Below, piece by piece: positions 1 through 7,169 of a stretch of 15,327 nucleotides of DNA. The stretch spans positions 1 through 15,327 of the forward strand of contig PLSZ01000391.1 of the NCBI GenBank assembly GCA_003164305.1, read 5' to 3'. Position 1 is the first letter of the stretch. Each line of letters begins with the position of its first letter. The notes below the pieces were generated by a model, which had not been told where the DNA came from, ran no database searches, and was given only the letters and a program-made list of their open reading frames with translations. The DNA is from Acetobacteraceae bacterium (GTDB lineage Bacteria > Pseudomonadota > Alphaproteobacteria > Acetobacterales > Acetobacteraceae). Both the position numbers and the translations under genes were made by a program.

Positions 1-521
1 ATGATCGCGGTCATGCCGCGATCCTTCAGCCAGCGGAAAAGGCGGCGCAGTTCCGACCGCAGAACGGCGTGATTGGCCAGACCGGCGAACAGCGCTTCCA
101 CCGTGTCGAGAACCACGCGTTTCGCGCCGATCGAATCGAAGGCATGGCCGAGCCGAATGAAGAGCCCCTCGAGATCGTATTCGCCGGTCTCCTCGATCTC
201 GCTGCGTTCGATGTGGACGTAGTCGAGCACGATCTTTTTCCGCGCCACGAGCTCGTCCAGATCGAAGCCAAGCGAACGCACGTTGGCCGTGAGTTCCGCC
301 GCGTTTTCCTCGAACATCATGAACACGCCCGGCTCGTTGAACTGCGTCGCCCCGCGCACGAGGAATTCCAGGGCGAGCATCGTCTTGCCACACCCCGCGG
401 TGCCGCAAACGAGCGTGGGCCGCCCCGCGGGCAGCCCGCCGCCGGTTATTTCATCAAGTCCCACGATACCCGTGGGGGCCTTCGCGAGGTTGGGCAGGGT
501 TTCAGCCACTTCTTTTTTCAT
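1..521 (-). CDS. KaiC-like RecA-fold ATPase, partial (C-terminus beyond left edge)
   Basis: The visible 173 residues match the first ATPase domain of KaiC. There is a GLDEITGGGLPAGR lead-in at about residues 21-34, a Walker A motif GTAGCGKT at 40-47, the paired acidic residues FEE at 70-72 that correspond to the catalytic glutamates of KaiC, and a Walker B-like stretch RVVLDTVEALF further on. KaiC-family proteins are RecA/DnaB-like ATPases that usually carry two such domains and form hexamers; in cyanobacteria they run the circadian clock, while proteobacterial homologues mostly have unproven roles in stress or signalling. The start at 521 is the first in-frame ATG of the homologous region; the Shine-Dalgarno (AGGGCGC) is weak. 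Whether the gene has one or two ATPase domains, and whether kaiB or a sensor kinase lies next to it, cannot be seen because the sequence ends. Family confident, function not. Confidence 0.88.
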   Translation of the reverse strand, partial: MKKEVAETLPNLAKAPTGIVGLDEITGGGLPAGRPTLVCGTAGCGKTMLALEFLVRGATQFNEPGVFMMFEENAAELTANVRSLGFDLDELVARKKIVLDYVHIERSEIEETGEYDLEGLFIRLGHAFDSIGAKRVVLDTVEALFAGLANHAVLRSELRRLFRWLKDRGMTAI

Positions 522-803
522 TGAGCGCCCTGATGGATTGAAAATCGCGCGATCTTCGCGGCGATCCGCCTCGGCCGAAGGGGCATTTCGTCTGACCCCG
601 CGCAAAGCGCATCAAACCAGGGCACCATCATATGGCGCCAGGGTCGGAATCTACTCAAACGCGGCGTTTCGCCGTACTCAGACGCGCCAATCGCCTGAAC
701 GATGATAGACGCGTCCACCCGCTCGACCCCAATCTCGCGTGGTAACGACCGGTCCCATCGCGTGACCGATTAAGCGTGATCGCTCGAGGCTGATTGGTCG
801 GAA

Positions 804-818
804 AGCGTGAATCACGCT
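804..818. repeat. Short perfect palindrome
   Basis: AGCGTGA-A-TCACGCT is a perfect 7-bp inverted repeat around one central base. A related half site (AAGCGTGAT) lies about 30 bases upstream, near 772. Two copies of the same half site in a divergent promoter region could form an operator, but no regulator is identified here. Confidence 0.45.
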
Positions 819-833
819 CCCAAACAAAGGCCT

Positions 834-871
834 TACGGCATGATTGGTTCAACCTGAACAATCATGCCGTA
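834..871. repeat. Intergenic hairpin (inverted repeat)
   Basis: The arms TACGGCATGATT and AATCATGCCGTA pair over 12 bp, and the inner GTTC/GAAC adds 4 bp after a single bulged G, leaving a 5-base loop (AACCT). No T-tract follows on either strand, so it does not look like an intrinsic terminator. It is too symmetric to be chance and could be a REP-like element or an operator. Confidence 0.6.
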
Positions 872-1167
872 GCCAAAACCGACCGTTCCCCTGGGTCGAG
901 AACCGCCATTCGACCCCGCGGAGGTGAACGTCCGCTCCGACGTGCGAACCGCCCGAAGCGGCCGGTCCGCTCCCCGCCAGGCCGGTCGCGGGTTGTTGGC
1001 TGGAGCCAGCCGGCGCACCGTGCGGCGGGCAATCGTTCATTTGGAGCGGCACGCGAGGCGCGGTCGTTGGAAGACCCCGTCCGAGCCGGGATTCCCGACA
1101 ATCTTGTTACACCCGGTCCACCGCGGATCCGAGCAGGATGGCCGCGTCAACGGAGAGCGCCGAAACC

Positions 1168-1848
1168 ATGAACACGTCAGCCGCCGAAATCCTGTGCGAA
1201 TATGGACCGTTTCCGGGCGCGGACCGCGTGAACGGGGTAACGTTCGACGGTCGCCACGTCTGGTTCGCGTCCGGCGACAGGCTGAACGCCTTCGATCCGG
1301 CCAGCGGGGAGACGGTGCGCTCGATCGATGTCGCCTCGCACGCGGGGACGGCGTTCGACGGGCGGCATCTGTTTCAGATCGCCGAGGATCGCATCCACAA
1401 GATCGATCCGGCGACCGACCGCATGCTCGGCAGCATCCCCGCGCCTGGCGGCGGCGGCGACTCGGGGCTCGCCTGGGCGGAAGGAACGTTGTGGGTGGGT
1501 CAGCATCGGGGGCGGAAGATCCATCAGATCGATCCTGAAACGGGGGCGCTGCCGCGCACCATCGAGTCCAACCGCGTTGTCACCGGCCTCACCTGGATCG
1601 ACGGCGAGCTGTGGCACGGCACCTGGGAAGGCGAGGACAGCGACCTGAGGCGGGTCGATCCGCGAACGGGAGAGGTCCTGGAGACGCTGGAGATGCCGCC
1701 CGGCACGGGCGTGTCCGGGCTGGAGTCCGACGGCGGCGACCGGTTCTTTCGCGGAGGTGGCGGCAGCGGGAAGGTGAGAGCCGTCCGGCGGCCCGGACGA
1801 GGCCCCGCGGCGGAAGGCGGCGAGGCGGGCGGGCCGTCGCCGCGATAA
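1168..1848 (+). CDS. Beta-propeller protein, glutamine cyclotransferase/YVTN-repeat-like
   Basis: A protein of 226 residues built from repeated propeller blades. Units of the form (I/F/V)DPxTG recur four times, with DPASGE, DPATDR, DPETGA and DPRTGE each followed by a short hydrophobic strand, and with W-containing strands (HVWFASGD, LAWAEGTLWVGQ, LTWIDGELWHGT) between them. This resembles small proteins annotated as glutamine cyclotransferase-like or PQQ/YVTN beta-propellers. There is no signal peptide, so it is probably cytoplasmic. I chose the ATG at 1168 because GGAGAG sits about 10 bases upstream and homology-like sequence begins just after it; an in-frame ATG at 1138 would add 10 residues. 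The last 16 or so residues (Gly/Pro/Glu-rich, after VRAVRRPGR) look like read-through beyond the natural domain end. Substrate and role are unknown. Confidence 0.75.
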   Translation: MNTSAAEILCEYGPFPGADRVNGVTFDGRHVWFASGDRLNAFDPASGETVRSIDVASHAGTAFDGRHLFQIAEDRIHKIDPATDRMLGSIPAPGGGGDSGLAWAEGTLWVGQHRGRKIHQIDPETGALPRTIESNRVVTGLTWIDGELWHGTWEGEDSDLRRVDPRTGEVLETLEMPPGTGVSGLESDGGDRFFRGGGGSGKVRAVRRPGRGPAAEGGEAGGPSPR

Positions 1849-2066
1849 GCGGTCCTCGCGGGAGGGGGCCGCGGCCGGGGTTTGCCGGTCGTCTCAGCCG
1901 CGACGCCGTGGCACGCCGTTACACCGTCGTGGCCGGGCTTCGGGCCGCCATCCGGGGCAGCACGCACGGCGACAGAGTACCGGGACAAGCCCCATTCGCC
2001 GCCAAGGTACAGCCCCGATGGAATTGGGTCGTGCAACAAACGGCACCGTCCGATCGCCCTGATGGG

Positions 2067-2144
2067 CCGGCTCGACCGGTCCATCGGTCTCCCCCAAACT
2101 CGCTCTCACCGAATGTGTTTCCGCCGATGGTCCGGTCGAGCCGG
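2067..2144. repeat. Long inverted repeat, copy 1 of a dispersed pair
   Basis: The 21-bp arms at 2067-2087 and 2124-2144 pair at 20 of 21 positions around a 36-base spacer. The arm begins CCGGCTCGACCGG and ends CCATCGG. The same arm sequence occurs at 7170-7230 in another intergenic region, also as an inverted repeat, so this is a dispersed palindromic element and not a local accident. No transposase is linked to it. Confidence 0.75.
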
Positions 2145-2772
2145 ACCAAGACGGGGATGGAGGGTGCCACGCCCGCTCGCCGCGCTATTTTGGTGAGTGT
2201 GGGGTCAGGTCCGGCAATGACGCTTGGGGCCCGGTGATACGCTGAGGGGACGTCCATCGCGGGAATCGTTGCTGCTTCGCCACCGGCGGCGCCGGCGCAT
2301 CGTTCACATTTCGTTACCTCACAGGATATTCAGTTGTCCCAGATATAGCGGCGGACTTTCATATGCGCGCGGTGTCCCACGGGCGATTTTCGGACGCGTT
2401 TTACTTCCGCTCGTCCGCGCGATTTCTCATGAATGTTGACAACGCGCCGATCCAGGAGGACGATCCCTGCCAACAGCGAAGGTAACCCCGTGCAGCACGC
2501 CGCCCACCAGCGGTTGAGCGAGGTGAAATTCGGCCTGATGGATGCGCGTTGGCGAGACACCATGGAGGAGTCAGCCCCTGGACCACGATCGCTCCGACCT
2601 CCGCGTAACAGCACCGCGCGCCGATGCGCATGCCGCGTGGAGCCTCGACCTTAGCCCGCGCCTCGGGCCCGAACGCCTTCGACACATGCCGTCTCCGCCG
2701 CCAGGCCGCGCCGCCGCGGAGAGCCATTCCCACCACAGCCTGAGCCTATCAAACCAGAGATAAACGAATCCT

Positions 2773-2780
2773 CAAGGAGA
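2773..2780 (+). promoter_or_regulatory. Strong Shine-Dalgarno for the 2787 gene
   Basis: AAGGAGAG, 6 bases before the ATG at 2787, is one of the best ribosome binding sites in the window and fixes the start codon. Confidence 0.8.
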
Positions 2781-2786
2781 GTCCCC

Positions 2787-4316
2787 ATGGCGACACGTGT
2801 CCAATACCCAGAGTCGATAGAACCGTTGGTGCGGTTCATCGAGGAAACCCCCCGCATCGAAATCATCGACCGCACCTTGGAGAAACTGCGCGCCGGGGTT
2901 CCGATCGAGACGATGCTGATGGCGTCCGCGCTGGCGGTGACGCGTTCGTCCGATTTGCCGCCCGGCCATCACGGCGGTCCGCTGCATCCCGTCGCCGGGC
3001 TGTATCCGCTCTGGCAGTTGGTGAATCGCCTGGAGGGTGACGACAAGTTCCTTCCCGTCCTGCAGCACGTCGCGCTGTCCAACAAGCATTGCAATGATCC
3101 GGTCACCTCCCCCTTCATGCTGCTGGAGTTCGAGCCGCTGGATGCCGAGGGCGGGTCGCAGAGCAAGGCTGAATTCCTCGCCGGCGACGGCCAGGGCGAA
3201 ATGGCCAAGGGTCGCGGCATTGAAGGCGCCAAGGAAGCTTTCCTCAAGGCGGTCAGCCGCGGCGAGACCAACAAGGCCGACCATCTGTTCCTGTGGATGT
3301 GGGACAACATGCCCACCATGGAGGTGTTCGACCTGCTCATGAGCGTGGCGATTCCCAAGAACGGCATCGACGACCACTACTTCATGTATCCGGCCACCGC
3401 CTGGCGCGCGCTGGATACGTTCTTCGACAAGGAGTACCTCAAGGTGCTGATGCGGCCGGTGGTGCGCTATGTGACGCGCTTCCCGACCACGCGGTCATAC
3501 CCCGAGATCGACCGGATGATCGAGCAGCATAACCTGCTCGGCCGCATCCTGCGCCAGCGCACCAGCGAGGATGAGACCGCCGCCGTCGGCAAATTGGGCG
3601 AGGCCATCCGCGATTGCGACGACTTCAACGAAATCCCGAAGATGACCGCGCAGGCGCTGGCCGACGGTCTTTCCATGGAAGGCGCCGGCGAGGCGCTGTC
3701 GATCGGCGCGGCCGGCCTGTTCATGCGCTCGCTCACCGGCAACCCGATGGATGTGCATCTGCACACCAGCGTGAACATCCGGCGCTGGCTGCTGAAGCTC
3801 GACGGTCTCAGCATGCACAGCAAGCTGCTCGTCCTGCTGACCTGGCACATGGGCCCGGAAATCAAATCGACCCAGTTCCGGATGGAGCCCGCCGGCGCGC
3901 AGCCCGATATGGATGCCGTCGCCGCCCTGCCGGTGCGTTCGCAGGCGGACCTGTTGGATGCGATCAAACAGAGCATCTACACCCAGCCGGCGACCGACTG
4001 GTCGCAGGTCTCCAATCTGGGCCGCATGCGCGCGGTGCCGGAAGTCAAGGACACCATCAACCTGGCACAGCAGTACGTGAACCTGGGTTATGACGCCAAG
4101 GCATTCATGGACATGCTGGGTCAGATCGTATGCCACGACAACTTCACCGAGATGCATGCCTTCAAGCATCACAACGCCGTCGTGGAAGAGTTCTACGCGA
4201 CGCGCGAGCCGTATCGCTGGATGCATCTGGTGTGCGGCGCTCAGGCGGCGGCGGTTTCCTTCGGTAAGAACATGGAAGTGTTCGAAGAGGCGCTGGAGTT
4301 GATGCACGCCGCGTAA
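2787..4316 (+). CDS. Conserved hypothetical protein, 509 residues, His-rich
   Basis: I do not assign a function. The protein looks soluble and mostly alpha-helical, with no signal peptide and no transmembrane segment. Histidines are clustered in motifs that look like catalytic or metal-binding sites: PGHHGGPLHP (H61, H62, H67), DDHYFMYPATAWRAL near residue 200, MHAFKHHNAVVEEF (H457, H461, H462) and RWMHLVCG (H480). It faintly recalls uncharacterised helical proteins sometimes fused to Rieske domains, but no CxH...CxxH Rieske cluster is present. The start is well supported: AAGGAGAG at 2773-2780 lies 6 bases before the ATG. An intrinsic terminator follows the stop within 30 bases, so the gene is probably transcribed alone and well expressed. 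Codon use is as GC-rich at third positions as in neighbouring genes, so it is certainly coding. A metal-dependent enzyme is a guess only. Confidence 0.9.
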   Translation: MATRVQYPESIEPLVRFIEETPRIEIIDRTLEKLRAGVPIETMLMASALAVTRSSDLPPGHHGGPLHPVAGLYPLWQLVNRLEGDDKFLPVLQHVALSNKHCNDPVTSPFMLLEFEPLDAEGGSQSKAEFLAGDGQGEMAKGRGIEGAKEAFLKAVSRGETNKADHLFLWMWDNMPTMEVFDLLMSVAIPKNGIDDHYFMYPATAWRALDTFFDKEYLKVLMRPVVRYVTRFPTTRSYPEIDRMIEQHNLLGRILRQRTSEDETAAVGKLGEAIRDCDDFNEIPKMTAQALADGLSMEGAGEALSIGAAGLFMRSLTGNPMDVHLHTSVNIRRWLLKLDGLSMHSKLLVLLTWHMGPEIKSTQFRMEPAGAQPDMDAVAALPVRSQADLLDAIKQSIYTQPATDWSQVSNLGRMRAVPEVKDTINLAQQYVNLGYDAKAFMDMLGQIVCHDNFTEMHAFKHHNAVVEEFYATREPYRWMHLVCGAQAAAVSFGKNMEVFEEALELMHAA

Positions 4317-4344
4317 CGAAGCCCGGATTTCGTGGGATGAATTG

Positions 4345-4370
4345 GGGGAGGCCTGGGGCCTCCCCTTTTT
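4345..4370 (+). terminator. Intrinsic (Rho-independent) terminator
   Basis: A perfect 9-bp stem GGGGAGGCC / GGCCTCCCC closes a 3-base loop (TGG) and is followed at once by TTTTT. It lies 29 bases after the stop of the 509-residue protein gene and ends its transcript. Confidence 0.93.
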
Positions 4371-4463
4371 CGTTTCAGGCCCAAAAGGGCGGATGCCGTC
4401 ACGGTGGGGCGCCGGTTTGTGCGAGGCGGCGCCCGGCGATAAGGTTGGTCGGGAGCATTTGCT

Positions 4464-4967
4464 TTGACCATGCCCATGGCACCGTTTCATATCGCGCCCG
4501 TCCGGACGCCCGAAGATCTCGCCGCGACGATCGCGCTGTTTCGCGCTTACGCGGCGTCGCTGGATGTCGACCTGGCGTATCAGGGTTTCGAGAGCGAACT
4601 GGCGGCGATGCCGGGCAAGTACGCTCCCCCTGATGGCGCGTTGCTGTTGGCGCGGAATGCCGACGGGCGGGAGTTGGGCTGTGTGGCGCTGCGTCCGTTG
4701 GAGATCGCGCGCTGTTGCGAGATGAAGCGCCTTTACGTGACCCCGGAGGGACGAGGCCGTCGCGTCGGCACCGGTTTGATCGAGACTCTCGTCAGCGTGG
4801 CCCAAAGGATCGGATATCGGGAGATGCGGCTGGATACTTTGCCGTCGATGGCTGGCGCCCAGTCGCTGTATCGCGAACTCGGGTTCGAGGTGATCGAGCC
4901 TTATTACGATACCCCGGTATCTGGTACGCTATTCATGCGCCGGCTGATCGGGCCGACTGGTGGGTAA
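4464..4967 (+). CDS. GNAT family N-acetyltransferase
   Basis: A 167-residue protein with the single-domain GNAT fold. The acetyl-CoA pyrophosphate loop is plain at residues 97-104 (RGRRVGTG) after the strand MKRLYVTPEG, and the late motif AQSLYRELGFEVIEPYY is the usual final helix and strand. The family transfers acetyl groups from acetyl-CoA to small molecules, peptides or protein amines; the substrate cannot be read from sequence. The start at 4464 is a TTG, chosen because GGGAG at 4451-4455 is 8 bases upstream; ATG codons at 4470 and 4476 are alternatives. The stop overlaps the next gene by 8 bases, so the two GNAT genes are probably translated from one transcript that begins after the terminator at 4345-4370. 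Confidence 0.87.
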   Translation: MTMPMAPFHIAPVRTPEDLAATIALFRAYAASLDVDLAYQGFESELAAMPGKYAPPDGALLLARNADGRELGCVALRPLEIARCCEMKRLYVTPEGRGRRVGTGLIETLVSVAQRIGYREMRLDTLPSMAGAQSLYRELGFEVIEPYYDTPVSGTLFMRRLIGPTGG

Positions 4968-5487
4968 TGCCGTCGCCGTGAGCACCGCCCTCCCTGAACT
5001 TCGTGTCCGGCACGCCGTTCCGGGCAACGCGGTACCGCTGTGCGAAATTCTGAATATCATCATCGGGATCGGCGGGACAACCGCGTTGGAATTCCCTTTG
5101 TCGCTGGCTGAGTTCAGGTGCGATTTTCTTGAAGGGGAGCATCTTCTCCTGTGTTTTGTGGCGGAGGATGTGCTGACGTCGCGCCAACTCGCCTTTCAGA
5201 GTTTAAGGCGACATCCGGAATTGCCGGTCGATTGGGCAGATATCGCAACGTTCGTCAGTCACGATTTTAACACACGGGGTATCGGCACCGCGCTGTTCGC
5301 GCGAACCAGGATCTGGGCTGGCGACAGTGATCTCGCCGCGATCAACGCCGCGATTCGCGCGGACAACCACGGTGGCCTTGCTTATTATGAGAAGGTGGGC
5401 TTCCGGAATTATCAGATCGCGAAAGGCATTCCGCTTCGGGACGGCACGCCGGTCGATCGCATCCTCAAGTGCTTTCGCGCAAAATAA
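4960..5487 (+). CDS. GNAT family N-acetyltransferase
   Basis: A second acetyltransferase, 175 residues, of a different subfamily from the preceding one. The segment after residue 30 (IIIGIGGTTALEFPLS) is typical of a group of alphaproteobacterial GNATs, and the acetyl-CoA loop appears as TRGIGTALFA, followed by INAAIRADNHGGLAYYEKVGF, the strand-helix pair with the conserved Asn and Tyr. The C-terminal GIPLRDGTPVDRI is also characteristic of that group. The start given is a GTG overlapping the stop of the upstream gene by 8 bases; another GTG at 4978 is possible and would remove six residues. The overlap argues for translational coupling with the first acetyltransferase. Substrate unknown. Confidence 0.87.
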   Translation: MGNAVAVSTALPELRVRHAVPGNAVPLCEILNIIIGIGGTTALEFPLSLAEFRCDFLEGEHLLLCFVAEDVLTSRQLAFQSLRRHPELPVDWADIATFVSHDFNTRGIGTALFARTRIWAGDSDLAAINAAIRADNHGGLAYYEKVGFRNYQIAKGIPLRDGTPVDRILKCFRAK

Positions 5488-5568
5488 GGGGCCTCCACGA
5501 TCGCTCCTGGGCTCTCCACGACCCCGACAGTTGTCGTACGCCTCCATCCCCGGTTAGGTTGACCGCGC

Positions 5569-5608
5569 ATCGGGCGGATCGCCCGATATCAAATATCGCG
5601 GGCGATAT
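5569..5608. promoter_or_regulatory. Cluster of overlapping palindromes, candidate operator
   Basis: Three inverted repeats are packed in 40 bases just before the enolase-superfamily gene: ATCGGGCG-GAT-CGCCCGAT (5569-5587), CGATAT-CAA-ATATCG (5584-5598) and ATATCGC-GG-GCGATAT (5593-5608). They share arms, so a dimeric regulator could occupy more than one site. No T-tract follows, which argues against a terminator for the acetyltransferase genes. The regulator is not in the window as far as I can tell. Confidence 0.5.
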
Positions 5609-5636
5609 GACCCGCCGGCCAGGGAAGAACGCGCCA

Positions 5637-6809
5637 ATGAAAATCGTTAAAGTCTCCGCCATTCCGATGTCCGCGCCCGTTCCGGTAGAGAAACGGCACC
5701 GCACCGACCTCGGAACAAAAATTAAAAGCGACGCGACATTGATCAGGGTCGAGACCGACAGCGGGCTGATTGGCATCGGCGCGGCGCTCGGCACGCCACC
5801 GATCGTCGCGGCCATCGTCGCGCACGAACTCGCGCCGGAATGCGTCGGCGAGGACCCGATGTTCTCCGAACGCATCTTCGAGAAGATGTACAACGGCTCG
5901 CGCGCGAAGCCGGCGCTGGAGCGCGGCGTCACGCAGGCCGATGAAAGCCGGCGCCGTGGCGTCATCATGGAAGCGATCTCCGGCGTCGATATCGCGATCT
6001 GGGACGTCAAGGCGCAGGCACTGGGCATTCCGTTGTACCAGGCGCTTGGCGCGGTACGGAGCGCGGTGCGCGGCTATGCCAGCGGGGGCTGGGCGCCGGG
6101 GGACGAGGCCGAGGCGGAACTCGGAGGCTACGCCGCCAAGGGTTTCTCCGCGGTCAAGATGCGCGTGGTCGGGCGCGACGGGTTTTCCATCCCCAACTGC
6201 GTGCGCCGGGTGCAGGCGGCGCGGCGCGGGATCGGTCCTGACGTCGAATTGATGATCGACGCGCACGGCTCGCTGGAGGTCTCGACGGCGATCAAACTCG
6301 CGCGGGAGCTTGAGCCGTACGACATCGCCTGGTTCGAGGAACCGGTCTCGCCGGACGACCACGCCGGCCAGGCGGAGGTACGGCGTTCGACGATCATCCC
6401 CATCGCCTCGGGCGAACGCGAGTTCACCCGGTTCGACTTCCTGGATCTGCTGGAGCGGCGAGCGTTGGATATCGCCCAGCCGGACGTCGCGCGGGCGGGC
6501 GGGATGACGGAGATCCGGCGGATCGCGGCGTTGACCTCGGCGTATGGCGTGCGTCTGGCGCCGCACGCGTGGGGCAGCGGGGTGCTGTTCGCCGCGAGTA
6601 TTCACGTCGCGATGGCCGCGCCGAACTGCCACATCCTGGAGGTGACGCAGGGCTACATGCCGATGATGTGGGACCTGTTCAACGAGCCGTTCGACATCCG
6701 CTCGGACGGCATGGTGCATGCGCCGGATCGGCCCGGACTGGGATTCACGTTGCGCTCCGATGCGCTGGAACGGTTCCGGTATGTCGACGGGCCGGAGTAT
6801 GAGTTTTAG
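5637..6809 (+). CDS. Mandelate racemase/muconate lactonizing enzyme family protein (enolase superfamily)
   Basis: A 390-residue cytoplasmic enzyme with the N-terminal alpha/beta cap and C-terminal TIM barrel of the enolase superfamily. Visible active-site elements are the strand SAVKMRV with K174 and R176 (K-x-R in place of the common K-x-K), the metal ligands D208 (MIDAHG), E234 (WFEEP) and E260 (SGERE), and H310 (APHAWGS), a candidate general acid/base with D283 (QPDVARAGG). Such enzymes abstract the alpha proton of a carboxylate, usually to dehydrate sugar acids or to racemise; a sugar acid dehydratase is the likeliest kind but the substrate is not determined. The start at 5637 is supported by AGGGAAG about 10 bases upstream and by family length; an in-frame ATG at 5607 falls inside the palindrome cluster, and any earlier start overlaps the preceding gene. 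Its stop is 20 bases from the convergent small gene. Confidence 0.88.
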   Translation: MKIVKVSAIPMSAPVPVEKRHRTDLGTKIKSDATLIRVETDSGLIGIGAALGTPPIVAAIVAHELAPECVGEDPMFSERIFEKMYNGSRAKPALERGVTQADESRRRGVIMEAISGVDIAIWDVKAQALGIPLYQALGAVRSAVRGYASGGWAPGDEAEAELGGYAAKGFSAVKMRVVGRDGFSIPNCVRRVQAARRGIGPDVELMIDAHGSLEVSTAIKLARELEPYDIAWFEEPVSPDDHAGQAEVRRSTIIPIASGEREFTRFDFLDLLERRALDIAQPDVARAGGMTEIRRIAALTSAYGVRLAPHAWGSGVLFAASIHVAMAAPNCHILEVTQGYMPMMWDLFNEPFDIRSDGMVHAPDRPGLGFTLRSDALERFRYVDGPEYEF

Positions 6810-6829
6810 CGGCGGCGCCACTGACCTTG

Positions 6830-7066
6830 TCATAACGAGGCGTGGCGGGCCGCCAGCATTTTCAGTCCCTTGTCCGTCACACCGATTGTCGCCGGTTCTC
6901 CAGGTACGCGTAAATGCACCACGAGACCGGCATCAACCGCGTTTTCCCAGATCGTGAGACGTGGACAGGACGTGCGCCAAACATCCATGACCTCGGCATA
7001 CGACCGAGGCGCCGCCTGTAACCAGGCCAGGAAATCGAGCGTCAAAGGGGTCAGAATGTCAGACAT
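6830..7066 (-). CDS. Small conserved hypothetical protein (78 residues)
   Basis: The protein begins MSDILTPLTLDFLAWL and contains the stretch SYAEVMDVWRTSCPRLTIWENAV, followed by a short beta hairpin-like part and a C-terminal VTDKGLKML. The pattern of helices followed by a strand pair and a final TDxG resembles a small winged-helix fold, and I recall similar orphan proteins in Acetobacteraceae, but no function is known to me. The ATG at 7066 is preferred over an upstream in-frame ATG at 7150 because AGGGAGAG lies about 7 to 14 bases before it and the resemblance begins there. It converges on the enolase-superfamily gene and lies downstream of aconitase on the same strand, separated by about 190 bases with the long inverted repeat. 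Confidence 0.68.
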   Translation of the reverse strand: MSDILTPLTLDFLAWLQAAPRSYAEVMDVWRTSCPRLTIWENAVDAGLVVHLRVPGEPATIGVTDKGLKMLAARHASL

Positions 7067-7169
7067 AAGTTCAGGCTCTCCCTTGAGGGAAGCTCCGGCA
7101 CGCTCATCGCCGGGCTTGTTAACCACGATCGTTGGACCATGAGTCATCACGTTCCACGAACGATAGGAG

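Larger units (their letters stand above)
522..1167. other. Intergenic gap with inverted repeats
   Basis: This stretch separates the divergent KaiC-like gene and beta-propeller gene. I see no coding frame with a recognisable product. It holds a small perfect palindrome at 804-818 and a longer hairpin at 834-871. It should contain the promoters of both flanking genes, but I could not pick a convincing -35/-10 pair. Confidence 0.5.
1849..2786. other. Long intergenic region without a convincing gene
   Basis: About 940 bases. Only short open frames are present; none has a recognisable domain, and the longer minus-strand ones (between 2330 and 2736) are rich in Arg, Gly, Cys and Trp, as expected of non-coding high-GC DNA. 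The clear structure is the inverted repeat at 2067-2144. The right end carries the ribosome binding site of the 2787 gene. The region could be gene debris, but I cannot name a parent gene. Confidence 0.5.

Noticed and set aside
69..524. 151-codon open frame on the plus strand at the left edge
   Set aside because: It is antisense to the KaiC-like gene with its intact Walker A motif.
2436..2464. TTGACA hexamer as a possible -35 element
   Set aside because: No acceptable -10 hexamer lies at 16-18 bases, and the next gene starts over 320 bases further on.
2330..2736. Two overlapping minus-strand frames of 94 and 111 codons in the long gap
   Set aside because: No domain recognised, no good ribosome binding site, and Arg/Cys/Trp-rich composition. 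I considered a decayed gene but could not name a parent.
3495..4805. 436-codon open frame on the minus strand
   Set aside because: It lies opposite the well-supported 509-residue protein gene and first acetyltransferase gene, has no recognisable domain, and is rich in His, Arg and Gln as typical of antisense frames in GC-rich DNA.
5469..5636. Upstream extension of the enolase-superfamily frame
   Set aside because: It overlaps the acetyltransferase gene and crosses the palindrome cluster; the family begins at MKIVKVSAIP and a ribosome binding site precedes that ATG.
5589..6833. 414-codon open frame on the minus strand
   Set aside because: It is antisense to the enolase-superfamily gene, whose active-site motifs are all intact; composition is Arg/Asp/His-rich without a domain.
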